Origin: Paraconiothyrium sp. Pb-2020
Lineage: Eukaryota; Ascomycota; Dothideomycetes; Pleosporales; Didymosphaeriaceae
DNA: 64,000 nucleotides
Reading direction: 5' to 3'
NCBI GenBank assembly: GCA_022419385.1
Contig: JAJUBI010000006.1
Span: 1,612,001 to 1,676,000 of the forward strand
Part shown: piece after piece, positions 34,930 through 44,967 of the stretch
Position numbering within the stretch: position 1 is the first letter of the stretch
Layout of the letters: each line of letters begins with the position of its first letter
The notes under the pieces: generated by a model
Seen by the model: the letters and a program-made list of their open reading frames with translations, nothing else
The model's database searches: none
What the model was told of the DNA's origin: nothing
Translations under genes and position numbers: made by a program

Positions 34930-35406
34930 GAGTCGGAAGTGGGAACAGAAACGGAAGTTTGAGATTTTGGATACCATGGGAAATTTGGGGAGGAAATGGT
35001 GTTTAGGATGGAAGGCACGATTATGGTACAGGTTTATCTAGATGGAAAAGGATGGGACGGAATGAGTTGGAAAAGGACGGAAAAGGTTACTTCTTGAGCG
35101 CAGCGGCATATACCCTCCGCTTCACATCCTCCCTTGGCGGACGCGGCTGCGCTCACCTTTTATTCACTTCCCCTTAGGGGGCTCCCATGTTGTAGATAGC
35201 TTGATGTAGACACACTTTTTAATGGAAGGCAGGAGACTGGGGATGATTCTCATAAATGTAGTTGCTATGATGCATGTGCGTGAGGAAATTTATGCATGGC
35301 TAAGACTCGTTATCTTCTACGTCTCCGTCAGACTATATTCGACTCTTGTCTACGTTATACAACCTCTCTCTTGCATACGCCTTCCTGCTTATCCCTTCTG
35401 TACTGC

Positions 35407-35945
35407 ATTGCATATTATGAAGCCGAAATGGCAACTTGTGCTGACCCATCGATCACGGTATCTACCCTGATTTCATCTCTTCCTATATCATGACCTCAGC
35501 ACAAACTGATTGACCTCATTGCCACCACCCATGTTCCCAGAACAGACAACACAATCTTCCATCGAACACTGTAGCTTCCTTGTTTTCTTCCCTTTTGCCA
35601 CACTTCCGCATTCACTGACCTCATCTCCTTTCACTCTCCCAAACGGGCAACTTCAACACTACCATCGATCACTCTATCTTCCCTGCTTTGCGTCTCTTCT
35701 CACAATACCTATCCGCCAAGCACGCGGTCGTCATCTTGCCCCATGACATGTCCGTGAACATTCCTCAAGCGGGAAGTCCACGCACACCCATCGATGACCG
35801 TATCTTCCCTGTTTTCCTCCAACCATCCGCCTGACTCAACGCACAATTTCCCCTCGCCCTCATAAATTCCAAAAACACCCCTTCAACATGCCCCAACGGG
35901 GAATCCAAGTACCGCCGTTGATCGCAGCCGCTTCCTTGATTTCTG
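35407..35945 (+). repeat. Five direct degenerate repeats, period about 103-127 bp
   Basis: A core close to CCATCGATCACTGTATCTTC followed by CCTG-TTT recurs with its first base at 35446, 35559, 35662, 35788 and 35915, giving spacings of 113, 103, 126 and 127 bp. About 30 bp before each core there is usually a CCCAAACGGGCAAC-like string (clear at 35638, 35765 and 35890). Between units 1/2 and 2/3 there is also a shared TGACCTCAT string (near 35509 and 35619). Units are diverged from one another, with the fifth the weakest (CCGTTGATCGCAGCCGCTTC). No reading frame is kept across units, so this is a non-coding minisatellite-like array. Confidence 0.7.
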
Positions 35946-36239
35946 AACAAATCATCATCGATGTCCAACTATTAACTATCCCTCCCCTTTCGGTTGCTGG
36001 ATTCTTGTTTTGGGCGGCGCTAGTACCTGTTTTGGGGCCCGGCGGCCCGGTTGGGAAGGGCCGAGGGCGTTAGCGTGCCCGCGTTGGGAGTATTGGGCGC
36101 TCGGGCGCAGAGGCTAGGAAAGATCGGGGAGATGGGGCGCCCCGCGTGATGCAGGTACAAGCCTCTAGTCGAGAGGTCGTGTGAGCGGGTGTGACGTGCA
36201 TGCGGCTCATACATGTAGGGTTCATGTGGATTCGTGCAG

Positions 36240-36425
36240 AGAAACAGGGAAGATACAGCGATCGATGGGACGAACTTGACGTGCCGTTTTTGGGGGGTGC
36301 ACGGCGATGATGAGGTCAGTATTGTGATTATGTTGATCGTGTGACGAAGGCAAGGTGGACCGCGTTGGAATCAAGGAAGATACAGTGATCGATGGAGGGT
36401 AATGGTGTGCCGTTTTGGGAAGGGA
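36240..36425 (-). repeat. Inverted copies of the 35.4-kb repeat unit
   Basis: Two copies of the same unit lie on the minus strand, with cores at 36268-36241 and 36395-36370, exactly 127 bp apart. Each is preceded (minus strand) by the CCAAAAACGGCA-type string. The first copy is also preceded by ACTGACCTCATC, as between direct units 2 and 3. A weaker third copy (CAGGGAAGAC on the plus strand) may lie at about 36511. Together with the direct copies this makes an inverted arrangement around a 300-bp centre. Confidence 0.65.
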
Positions 36426-36988
36426 AATGCTATGATAACATCTATGGGTGGTTCGCATTAATCGAAGCTCAGAGCGTGACGAAAGAACGTCATGAGTGTG
36501 CAAGATGATACAGGGAAGACGTCGTGGGATTCATCTACATGCTCTCGAGATTCGCATACTTTGAGACAAGGAATAATGCCCACGGACCTCGGCAGATCGT
36601 GCCGAACTACAGCAGCGACCAACTGAACGTATAGAAATCGACCCGCCATCTCCACGACTCCATTATTCTTGAGCTTGCTGCAAACTCGCAGACAGAATCA
36701 TCAACCCAAACGCATACTGAAAGATGTAGCGGCCGACGCTGCGAGCAATGATTGATTCGAAGATTTGAGGCCCAAACTGAGGAAGTCAACTCCAAGCATG
36801 ATTGGAAAGGGTCTAGCGGGCAACGCGGAAGAGCGACGACGTGGATACTGGAACAGTGGGCCTGCCTTCAATAAGAGACGGAAATGACGTTATAACGTGA
36901 CTGACAAAGCTTCTCTAGGTATTACGTTTCCTGAGTACTTATAATCAAAGTATTAAAGTACTAGGTTACCAAATAGGGTTATTGTACT

Positions 36989-37483
36989 CTAGCAGGGTGC
37001 CTCGCCACACCACGGAATACCCGCACATCCATTCTCATAAATAGTGAGACCACAAGTCGCCCCGTGTGCCGCCATGAGAGAAACAACCTTTTCCGGAATG
37101 AAACCTGTGAATCTAACCACGCAATCAGCAATCCAAGTTCTGTTGCGCAGCATCAAAGTGCCATCTTTCGCTAAAGAATCCGTCCCACACACCCTCAAGT
37201 CCAGGTTCACTTACCCAAAATTATTCATAACCTCTTGGATCGTGGCGCCCGACGCCTTCGCTGCGTCCAGAAATAGGTCTTTCTCCTCCTGCGTTGTGTT
37301 CTTGCCGTAGTGAACAATGACGTCCTTTTGCGCGGCGCCAGAGCAGGCGGTGGGCGCTTGAGGCAGTTTGCAATTGTCGGATTGTATGAACCGGGATATC
37401 ATTGCCGAAGGGGAGTTGGTGTTGGAGGAGGGATGCGCGAAGGTGGGGGATAGGAGGGCGAAAAAGGTGAAGAGGAGGTGCAT
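36989..37483 (-). CDS. Small secreted Cys-containing protein, possible inhibitor-I9-like fold
   Basis: Exon 1 is 37483-37215, intron 37214-37140 (GTAAGT...CAACAG, 75 bp), exon 2 37139-36989; phases 2+1 give 139 residues. The first about 16 residues (MHLLFTFFALLSPTFA) are a signal peptide. The mature chain has seven Cys, two before and five after the intron, with NGCAGIPWCGEAPC at the end. The middle reads DVIVHYGKNTTQEEKDLF, then AAKASGATIQEV, then ADCVVRFTGFIPEKVVSLMA. This strand-helix-strand order and the GF-P-V spacing recall the peptidase inhibitor I9/subtilisin propeptide fold. That resemblance is inferred by eye. Secretion, small size and Cys content also fit an apoplastic effector or protease inhibitor. 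One N-glycosylation sequon (NTT) is present. Confidence 0.75.
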
Positions 37484-39283
37484 TGTGGATCGAGTGGTGG
37501 TGTGATAGCGTTGAGTGGCTGGGTTCGAGTTGCTGAAGACCTTGGTGTGGAGGTGGAAGGCAGATGGACTAGAGGAAGTGTGTCACCACACTGCAGTGGG
37601 ATCCGGCGCGAGCAAGTTATTCTGCAACAGTGAAGGGACAACCGATGCGTAGGCGCAACACACCACTCTTATATCTCGTTGTGCTCAACTCTGGAATGTT
37701 CTTTTCTGATATGTTGCCGCTCACCGCCCATCGCTCTTGCCAGTTCCCCTTCGCCTCGGGCCACCTCGCATCAAGCTTGCTGTCTTGCGAGTTTCCGAGG
37801 TCTCGACGCACGAAATGCATCCGGCAATAGCCATCGTGCGTCATTCTACCTGGGCACACGAGGTTCACAATTCAATCTATATAGTCCCAAGAGATATTAA
37901 TACGAACAGTCATATTCTAGTATTCTGGGTTCGAAGTTCATCTCTTGTAAGGGTGTTCTTGGTAGTTGCCATGTGGGTGTCATCTATCAAAGTTAAATTA
38001 TGCCCAGCTCCAGTTCCTTGCAATCAGTCCTACTGGAAATATTGTAAGGTGACTTGGGTTGCGTTTTGCGATATACTATTACCAAGCTGCCGGTTGAAGT
38101 GGGCATTTTTCCGGACGGAAGTATAGAAACCCCAGTGCAATTGTCCTCTCGCTGACAGGATACAAGAATAGCAATGTGGGGCATCTGCATCACATGTAGG
38201 CGGTCATTTTAGAATAGTAAGAGCAAGGTATCACGCGGGTTCATAAACGTGCTCGTTAGTGGCTTTGAATGTTGATATGCAAAGTCTCGAATTGATTGGT
38301 CGTTGGATGCTGAAAAGTACAAGATTATTGCATCCAAGATTCTACCATACCTATAGGTCTGGAATGGTGGGATCATAGTCAGTGGCTGCGATAGCGATGC
38401 TTGACAGCTGCTATGACAACTCAGCGTAGTCAAGTGGCCCTACCCGGGAAATCTCACATCGCAATTGCATCGGCCAATAGGCGCGTAGTGGAAGTGACGT
38501 TGCGTGCCGGGATAGGCCTGATAGCTTCAATGGCATGCGAGGAGAAAAGCTATTCGGAGGATTGTTTGTCATGCCACGGGTTCAGTTCCGTGGCTACCGA
38601 TGCAATCTACGGGAGCCATGGCATCAGCCGTCAGGCTTGCGCTTAGATGGGCGATGAGTCTGGGTGATGGGCGTGAAGGGAAAGACCACAATGCTATGGT
38701 ACTGCGAACGGCAGAACAGGGATGTTTGGTGCTGACGCCTCGCAGTTGTCGCGCCAATTGCGGGTAGGTTTAAACTCGTGTCTCACTGCGGTGAATTTGA
38801 TAAGGAAGGAGCACTTCAGCATTACAGCATGGAAATCGTGACGTGAAGTATATATTATGTCGATTCAGGCCACAGTCTTTGGGGCGCTTAGTTAGCGGGA
38901 AAGGTCCCTCAGTATCAAGTCTACGACATGTGGACCAGATAGGCACCACATGCTCACTGCATCTTCGCCCATCAGTGCTGACTAATGTGCTGCATCCAAT
39001 GTTCCTACTGCAATCCTACTCCTATTTCGGGTGATCGTTATAATAAGTGTAGCTAGAGTGGTGTCTCTAATGCTGAGTTTCGCAGCTTGGCTCTGGTGAC
39101 TTGTTCTGTTCTGTGGAGATCCTCCATCGTACGTCAGGTGTGCAGTGATCACACTGAATTTGATGTGACCACTTAGGATCAGTTGTGGTATGTCCCATGT
39201 TTGGGAATAAGTCGGAGTTCCTGGAGCGGATTGTGATACAAACTGTATTGCTAAAGTTGGATGGGTTGATATCCGCTTTCCGG
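37484..39283. other. Intergenic region
   Basis: 1.8 kb upstream of the secreted-protein gene and downstream of VAC1, both on the minus strand. Frames are short and no domain, RNA or repeat was recognised. Confidence 0.5.
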
Positions 39284-41361
39284 TCATCCGGGTGGTGGAC
39301 TCGCCAGCTCGCGCTGGTATGCACCAGCAAAGTCAAGTTGCCCAAGCTGGCCGTTGATTTGATCGATCTCCCTGTTTAGATCCTCTAAGTTCTGGGCCAA
39401 GCTAGTGACTTCGTCGAATCGACGATGCTTAGTAGCGTCTGCCACCATCTCCGATACCATGAACTTCTGCTCCTCTAAGATAATGAGCTTCTCACGAAGC
39501 TCCTTCTCTTCCGATTCTAGTGCCGATACTGCGCTGCTGCTACTGACGACACTTCCCGCCTGTCTGTCGTTGTATTTGATGGAAGCAAGTGCGCCGCCTC
39601 CGTTCTGACGACCACTAGACTTAGAGCCCTGAGGGGCGGCGTGCTTGAGAACCTTTGGTAAGGACCGTAATGGCAGCATGTGTGTACTCAGAAAATTATA
39701 TGCTTGTTGATATACAGCTTTCTGCAACTTCATCTGGGTAGGAGATTCGGTCGGGAGATCTCGAATTCTTTTGGCCGCACTATCGTATTGTGAAAATGCA
39801 TCCATGAGCCTCTTCCGTACTTTGGTAGCATCTGTGAGCTGTTGCGGTGATGGAGGTTTGTCGGGATCTTGCAGTGCCATGAGCAGCTTCTGGAACCGGG
39901 GTAGGAGCAACCGAATGCCCCTCTCGAATTGCGCCAAGTTCTCATACGCGCGCTGATCCGTCGGTTTCTGTGCCAGCTCCCTATCAAAATCGCTTCTGCT
40001 AAACAAGGTGTGATTGCAGTCTTTGCACATGCGTACGTCAACACCCATCTGGCCACCTTTTTCGTTTCGGTTAGGACCTGCTGCGACGTTGAGCCCGATT
40101 TCGGACGAGCATGCCGTTTTTGGATCACCGCACACGACGCGGCCACACATGCGGCAATGGTGTCGACGAAAGGTGTAGCTGGAGAACTCCTGTTGGCAGA
40201 AAGGACAGTGTGAGACTTTTGCATCTTCCTCCCATGTTATTATGGACTGCTCTAGGGCTTTCCGTTGGTTCTTCGCTCCTGAAAGTGGCCAAAAGCTGCT
40301 CGTGGCACCCTCATCCAGGGGCGTATTTGCCAACAGCTGGGTCAGCTTCGTCAAGCGCTTCTCGAGCCTGCTGATCTCCATATGTTCACGGTCCACCCTT
40401 TTTCGCCGAATGTCTGCGAACACTTTGAAGTGGTCGCGGTCTGATCCGTGGTGGTCATTGTACCCCTCTCTTGACTTGTAGCACGTTTCGCACACTCTGC
40501 ACCAGATGCCCCTTACCGGATCATGTTTCGCCTGCCGCGATAGCCTCATCTGATACATAGTATGATCCTCACAGAACAGCTTGCCGCAGCATCTGCAGTT
40601 GACGGCACTATTGTTGCCTCCAAGCGTCAATTGTCCACTGATGGGCCTTCCGCATATCGGGTCCGAACAAACATCGCGGTAAGTTGGCCGTTGCCAGTGT
40701 GATCGTGTAACTTCTTCTTCGGGGTCTCGGCGGACTTGTACTGGTTCGTGCGAAGGGGCAGCGTTGGAGGGGTGCGCGGATGGGAGCGGCGTGGGAGCAT
40801 CGTTGGATTCGAAGACGTCGAGGCCTTTGAGCTTCTGGTTCAGGACGGCCAGCGGCTGGAATTTTTTTGCTTTCTCCATCTGCTGCTCAAACCAGTTCTT
40901 GACTTCATCTTGCTCCTCCTCTACAAGGTTTTGGTGGTTATCGTCAAGATGTCTGATACAGGTCAGGATAGGATGATACTAGTAGTATGGGGTTCAGATA
41001 CCGGTTGAGTTGGAGCAACGTCAGCTGCATTTGTTATTGACTGTAGGTATACTCAAGGGACATGGATGTGCAACTTTACCATCTCCTCGTTGCAGATGGG
41101 GCATACTAGCCTACTAGAGGCGCTCGCCGCTGCATTGTCTGAGCCTGGAAGCAGCACTTTGCTACCTATATCGTCCCTCGTTTCGGCGGTACTTGCTGGG
41201 CTGTTGGACGTCTGCGAGCTGAGCGATATGGAGCTCTCCGAAGGCGATAGTAAGCTAGCATTGCGATGGTGGTGGGCAGGCGGGCGTGGGGAGACGGCGG
41301 GCGATAGGTTTCGCCCGCTGCCAAACACGCGGCCACCGCCCAGGGACCTGCCCGAGGTCAT
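39284..41361 (-). CDS. PEP7: Vac1/Pep7, FYVE-domain endosomal tethering protein (rabenosyn-5 type)
   Basis: Exon 1 is 41361-41080, exon 2 is a 23-bp microexon at 41024-41002, exon 3 is 40952-39284, with introns of 55 and 49 bp. The phases fit and give 657 residues. Joining the microexon restores a C2H2-type finger, CPICNEEMLTLLQLNRHLDD plus NH, at residues about 87-107, as at the N-terminus of Vac1. A first zinc region with CRCCGKLFCEDH lies at about 197-256. A FYVE finger at about 351-410 has CPFCQQEF and the PI3P-binding RRHHCRMCGRVVC. The C-terminus is coiled coil with a rabenosyn Rab-binding-like helical end. Family role: an effector of the Rab5/Vps21 GTPase that binds PI3P and Vps45 to promote Golgi-to-endosome vesicle docking and vacuole protein sorting. 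ATG 41361 (MTSGRSLGGGRVFGSG) matches the usual family start. Divergent from MET8. Confidence 0.92.
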
Positions 41362-41719
41362 GATGGATGCGGTCGAGAGGTTTCGGCGGTGTTCATGGAG
41401 AACAGCGGCGTTCGACGTGGGCCTGGCGCAATGCAGCACGCTGGTACATGCACGGCACACTAGGTTGGGGGCGTGGCGCAGGGATCATTCCAGTTCCACA
41501 GGGCTGACGAGCCCGCGGACGTGGACATGCTGCATACGAGCCGTGGGTCGCAGCTTCCAACAAATCGTCTTTCTCACGAATTGCCTTGTCGACTATGTAT
41601 TTACCTAGGTAGCATGTTGTCGAAGTTCACCTGGGCATTATCGATATCACATGCCGGGCCGTCGCAGGTGTGGCGTTGGTGGCTGCGAACGGGGCGTCAT
41701 AATTTATCTCCGCTGAACA
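41362..41719. promoter_or_regulatory. Divergent promoter of PEP7 and MET8
   Basis: 358 bp between outward-facing start codons. No separate gene or clear binding motif was recognised. Confidence 0.5.
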
Positions 41720-42537
41720 ATGCTTCCTCTCCTCCCCCGCGCCGACATGAAGAGCCAGTATCCTGAGATCCAGGGCGGAGGCTCGCTCATCCTTGCCTGG
41801 CAGATTCGCAACAAGCATGTTCTCGTCATCGGAGGCGGCGAGGTGAGATGCCTGTGCACTTGCTTCAGCACCAAACTGATGTAGAGCAGGTTGCTGCCGG
41901 CCGCATCGTGAATGTGCTCAATGCAGACGCAAAAGTCACCGTTGTTTCCCCCCGCGCGGGTCTCAACGACGAGGTGGCCTACCGCGTAGACCAGAAGCAA
42001 ATCGAGCTTCGCGATCGCAAATTCGAACCGTCCGACCTGGAAGGCGTTGATATGGTGCTATGCGCTGTCGATGATCCAGAGGCTTCGACGCAAATATACA
42101 AGCTGTGCAAGGAGAAGAGAATAGCCGCCAACATTGCGGATGTACCGCCGGAATGCGACTTCTACTTTGGAAGCGTGCACCGCGATGGGCCGCTACAGAT
42201 CATGGTCAGCACCAACGGCAATGGACCGAAGCTGGCAAACATCGTGAGAAGGCAGATTGCGGACACGTTGCCCCGCAACATTGGTGCGGCGGTGCAAAGA
42301 GTTGGCATGCTTCGGAAGAAGCTGCGGAAGGTCGCTCCTGCCATAGAGGAAGGTCCGAAGAGGATGCAATGGATGTCAAAAGTCTGCGAACAATGGACAC
42401 TTGATGAACTATGCGAGATGACCGAGGAAGACATGGAAGAGCTCCTAGGCTTCTACAAGCCAGGAACGGTCCCGTCGCTAGATGAAGTCCGACTGAGGGA
42501 GCCAGATGGCGCATATGATGGACCTTTCTTGATCTGA
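41720..42537 (+). CDS. MET8: Met8-type bifunctional precorrin-2 dehydrogenase/sirohydrochlorin ferrochelatase
   Basis: Exon 1 is 41720-41842, intron 41843-41889 (GTGAGA...GAGCAG, 47 bp), exon 2 41890-42537, giving 256 residues. The splice falls inside the NAD-binding loop and restores HVLVIGGGE-VAAGRIVNVL, the Rossmann glycine motif at residues about 34-48. TVVSPRAG follows as the second strand. CAVDDPEAS near residues 99-107 holds the aspartate in the position expected for the essential one of Met8. The C-terminal helical domain (LPRNIGAAVQRVG, then RKKLRK) matches the family. The enzyme oxidises precorrin-2 with NAD+ to sirohydrochlorin and inserts Fe2+ to make siroheme, the cofactor of sulfite and nitrite reductase. 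Length matches yeast Met8 (about 270). ATG at 41750 is an alternative start. Confidence 0.92.
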
Positions 42538-42957
42538 CGACATGATTTCTGCGCGGTTACACGGAGTTTGGGATATATCTCGACTATGGAAAATTTGCCT
42601 GATATGCGTTTAGGAGCCTGAATAGACCAGCTAAGGTTCGGATACATAACGCTTGTTACGAATACTACTGTATATTACGATATTCCCTTCACACCCATAG
42701 CTCATGGCCACTGCTGACTGCTATAATCCCGAGGTCGTGCGTCCGCCTTCCACTTGTAACTCGATTCGTTCGGCCAATCAGGTCTGGCCTGGCCTAAGCG
42801 GCGAGCGCCATCATCGCTCTTACCTTTCTTGGTCCTTTCAACAACGCAACACAACACGACGCGACATGTACTCCTACATGATCGGAATTGCCTAGCCAGA
42901 GAAGTCAATGATGGCGACCTAAAGGCCAGAATACTTATCGACCAGTCGGACGGCGAT
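42538..42957. other. Intergenic region between MET8 and the METTL16-like gene
   Basis: 420 bp between two plus-strand genes, made of the MET8 3' flank and the promoter and leader of the next. An ATG at 42704 opens 63 codons with no family resemblance and no needed splice, so it was not called. Confidence 0.5.
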
Positions 42958-44324
42958 ATGGATCTAGCGACGCGTCCACCATACGGATTCGTCGACTTCA
43001 GAGCCTTGGCACAACAGGATGAAGCCTTCAATACCGTATGGCAAGCACATCAATACAAACTCGACTTTCAGGAACCATATATCACAAAAGCTGTCACAAA
43101 AGCGCTGCTGAAGGTAGATTTTGGCCTGCACCTCGAAGTGCCGGATGACCGACTATGTCCTCCCATACCAAACCGCTGGAACTACGTATCCTGGATCCAC
43201 GCCCTTCTCGATTCCACTAATCCCGACTACTCAATTCGATACGACCCCGAGAGGCAGGTCGTCGGTCTGGACATTGGCACCGGTGCATCCGCAATCTACA
43301 CCATGCTTTGCTTGAAGTCGCGGCCCAACTGGACTATGTGCGCTACGGATGTGGATAAGAAGAGCTTTGAATCCGCAGCGCGTAACTTGACCATCAACAA
43401 TCTCATCACCAGGGCCAAATTGCTACAGACTATAGACAGCCAGCCGCTTATTCCGCTGCAGTACCTTGGCGTGGACGTGCTCGATTTCACGATCTGCAAC
43501 CCGCCCTTCTTCTCAAATGAAACGGATATGCGGCAGAGTCTGAGTGGGGAGGGGAAGTCAGTAAAACCCAACGCGGTCTGTACCGGTTCTGCGAACGAGA
43601 TGGTGTGCCGGGGTGGAGATCTTGGTTTCGTGACACGGATGGTTGAAGAAAGCCTCGTTTTGCGTGAGAGGGTCACATGGTATACCAGTATGTTCGGCAA
43701 GATGAGCAGTGCGAAAGCGGTCGTTACACTCCTCAAAGAGAAAGGTATCACCAACTGGGCTGTCGGAAGCATTGACGTCGGCGGTGGGACGAAGCGGTGG
43801 ATTGTTGCGTGGAGTTTTACGGACTACCGACCTCCTAATGTGAGACTACACGCATCCGTTAGGAATGCTTGCGTTCCAGATGTGCTAAAAACCTTTAGAG
43901 CGTAGCTCGAATCGAGAAGATTGCGAACGAATATCTCCCATTCCCGACCGAATACCGGTTCGCACTACCCGCAACTATCGATGTCAAGGCCGCAAAACAC
44001 ACCATCGATCAGCAAGCACGCCGTCTTCACATTCGCTGGACCTGGGATCCTCAAAGCGCTACGGGTGTCGGCGAAGCCGCGGGAAACGTCTGGTCACGTG
44101 TATACAGGCGTGAATATGAGCGAAGGAAAAGGGAGCTGGCTGCATCTGGGACCGAAGACACAGAGATGCATGATAGATCAAAGGAAACTAAAGTCGCATT
44201 GGCTTTCAGGATCACGATAGTCGCAAGTACCAGGGAAGTGGTCATCGACTGGCTGAGAGGCAATGATCAGGTGCTCTGGGAGAGCTTTTGTGGTATGGTG
44301 CATCGCAGCTTCAAGAAGTCATGA
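42958..44324 (+). CDS. METTL16-type RNA N6-adenosine methyltransferase
   Basis: Exon 1 is 42958-43839, intron 43840-43898 (GTGAGA...GTGCTAAAAACC...TTTAG, 59 bp), exon 2 43899-44324, giving 435 residues. Without the splice the frame ends at 43905 and the C-terminal 142 codons are lost. The N-terminus PPYGFVDFRALAQQDEAF is typical of METTL16. The Rossmann SAM site is LDIGTGASAIY at 104-114, the acidic strand end ATDVDKKS follows, and the catalytic NPPFF is at 181-185. Later KMSSAK and GGTKRW blocks also match. Family members methylate the UACAGAGAA box of U6 snRNA (and, in animals, the MAT2A hairpins) to m6A. The C-terminal exon corresponds to the variable region that helps bind RNA. ATG 42958 is the first ATG in this frame after an upstream stop-free leader. 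Confidence 0.9.
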
Positions 44325-44790
44325 GCCAGAATAAGCCAGAATAAAGGTCATTGAGCATGGACGCACCGTTACCCACCGTAAGCCAGAACCTCGCGCCAGT
44401 CGTCCACATCAACCGTGAGGAGTGATTGAATCACCAATCTTGAGCCAAAACCTCGTAGGCTAGGGACGAGCCCAGAATGTTGGCTATACAAGGGCGATGA
44501 TTCCGAACTCGAGGGTGTCGCACGAAGCTCAGCTCCCGCCGATCGATTCATCTTAAGCGTTGAACTATACCAATGCCGGCTGGCGTCTGATGCTGACGCC
44601 ATCGGCGGTCGCATCTTTCATACCATTTTCTACAATCAAATACTCTTTTAGGAACAGAAGAACGACATGCCCGTCACACTCTCCACTGGCTGCGGTATAA
44701 AGTACCATACCCCACCGAGATATCCTCTCCATACCACTCATGCGCTCGGATTTCTTTGCCACTCCGCGAGCGACCTTCAAATTCTTCAAG
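44325..44790. other. Intergenic region upstream of the defensin-like gene
   Basis: 466 bp between two plus-strand genes. ATG at 44740 is in frame with the secreted peptide below but would place 17 hydrophilic residues before its signal sequence, so it was not used. Nothing else recognised. Confidence 0.5.
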
Positions 44791-44967
44791 ATGCAGTTCA
44801 CACCCTTCATCCTCTCCCTTGCTCTCCTTGCCCTCACTAACGCCCAAGCGTGCGGCCAATTCTTTGGGAAAGACTCCGCGGCGTGCAAAGCGCAGTGCTC
44901 GGATTTGGGCGGTACATGCTTCAATCGAGGTGGAACGGCAGTCTTGTTGCTGCAGTGTTCATGTTAG
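44791..44967 (+). CDS. Small secreted defensin-like peptide (six Cys, CS-alpha-beta pattern)
   Basis: A single exon of 58 residues. Residues 1-18 (MQFTPFILSLALLALTNA) are a textbook signal peptide, cut probably before QACGQ. The mature part of about 40 residues holds six Cys in the order C-x10-C-x3-C-x7-C-x12-C-x-C, if the spacing is read by eye from ACGQFFGKDSAACKAQC, then GGTCFNRGG and QCSC. The CxxxC and final CxC pair with a preceding GxC is the signature of cis-defensins, in which a helix is cross-linked to a beta hairpin. Such fungal peptides are antimicrobial or act on the host, but the activity here is unknown. The peptide is shorter and less cationic than most active fungal defensins. 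An alternative is a small Cys-rich effector of another fold. Stop codon TAG directly follows the last Cys. Confidence 0.7.
   Translation: MQFTPFILSLALLALTNAQACGQFFGKDSAACKAQCSDLGGTCFNRGGTAVLLLQCSC

Larger units (their letters stand above)
34930..36988. other. Intergenic region holding a cluster of degenerate repeats
   Basis: 2 kb without a supported gene. The first 450 bp are the 3' flank of the gene ending at 34929. From 35407 to about 36425 the DNA is built largely from related units (entries at 35407 and 36240). The last 500 bp flank the 3' end of the secreted-protein gene ending at 36989 and contain an AT-rich stretch near 36,930. Confidence 0.55.
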
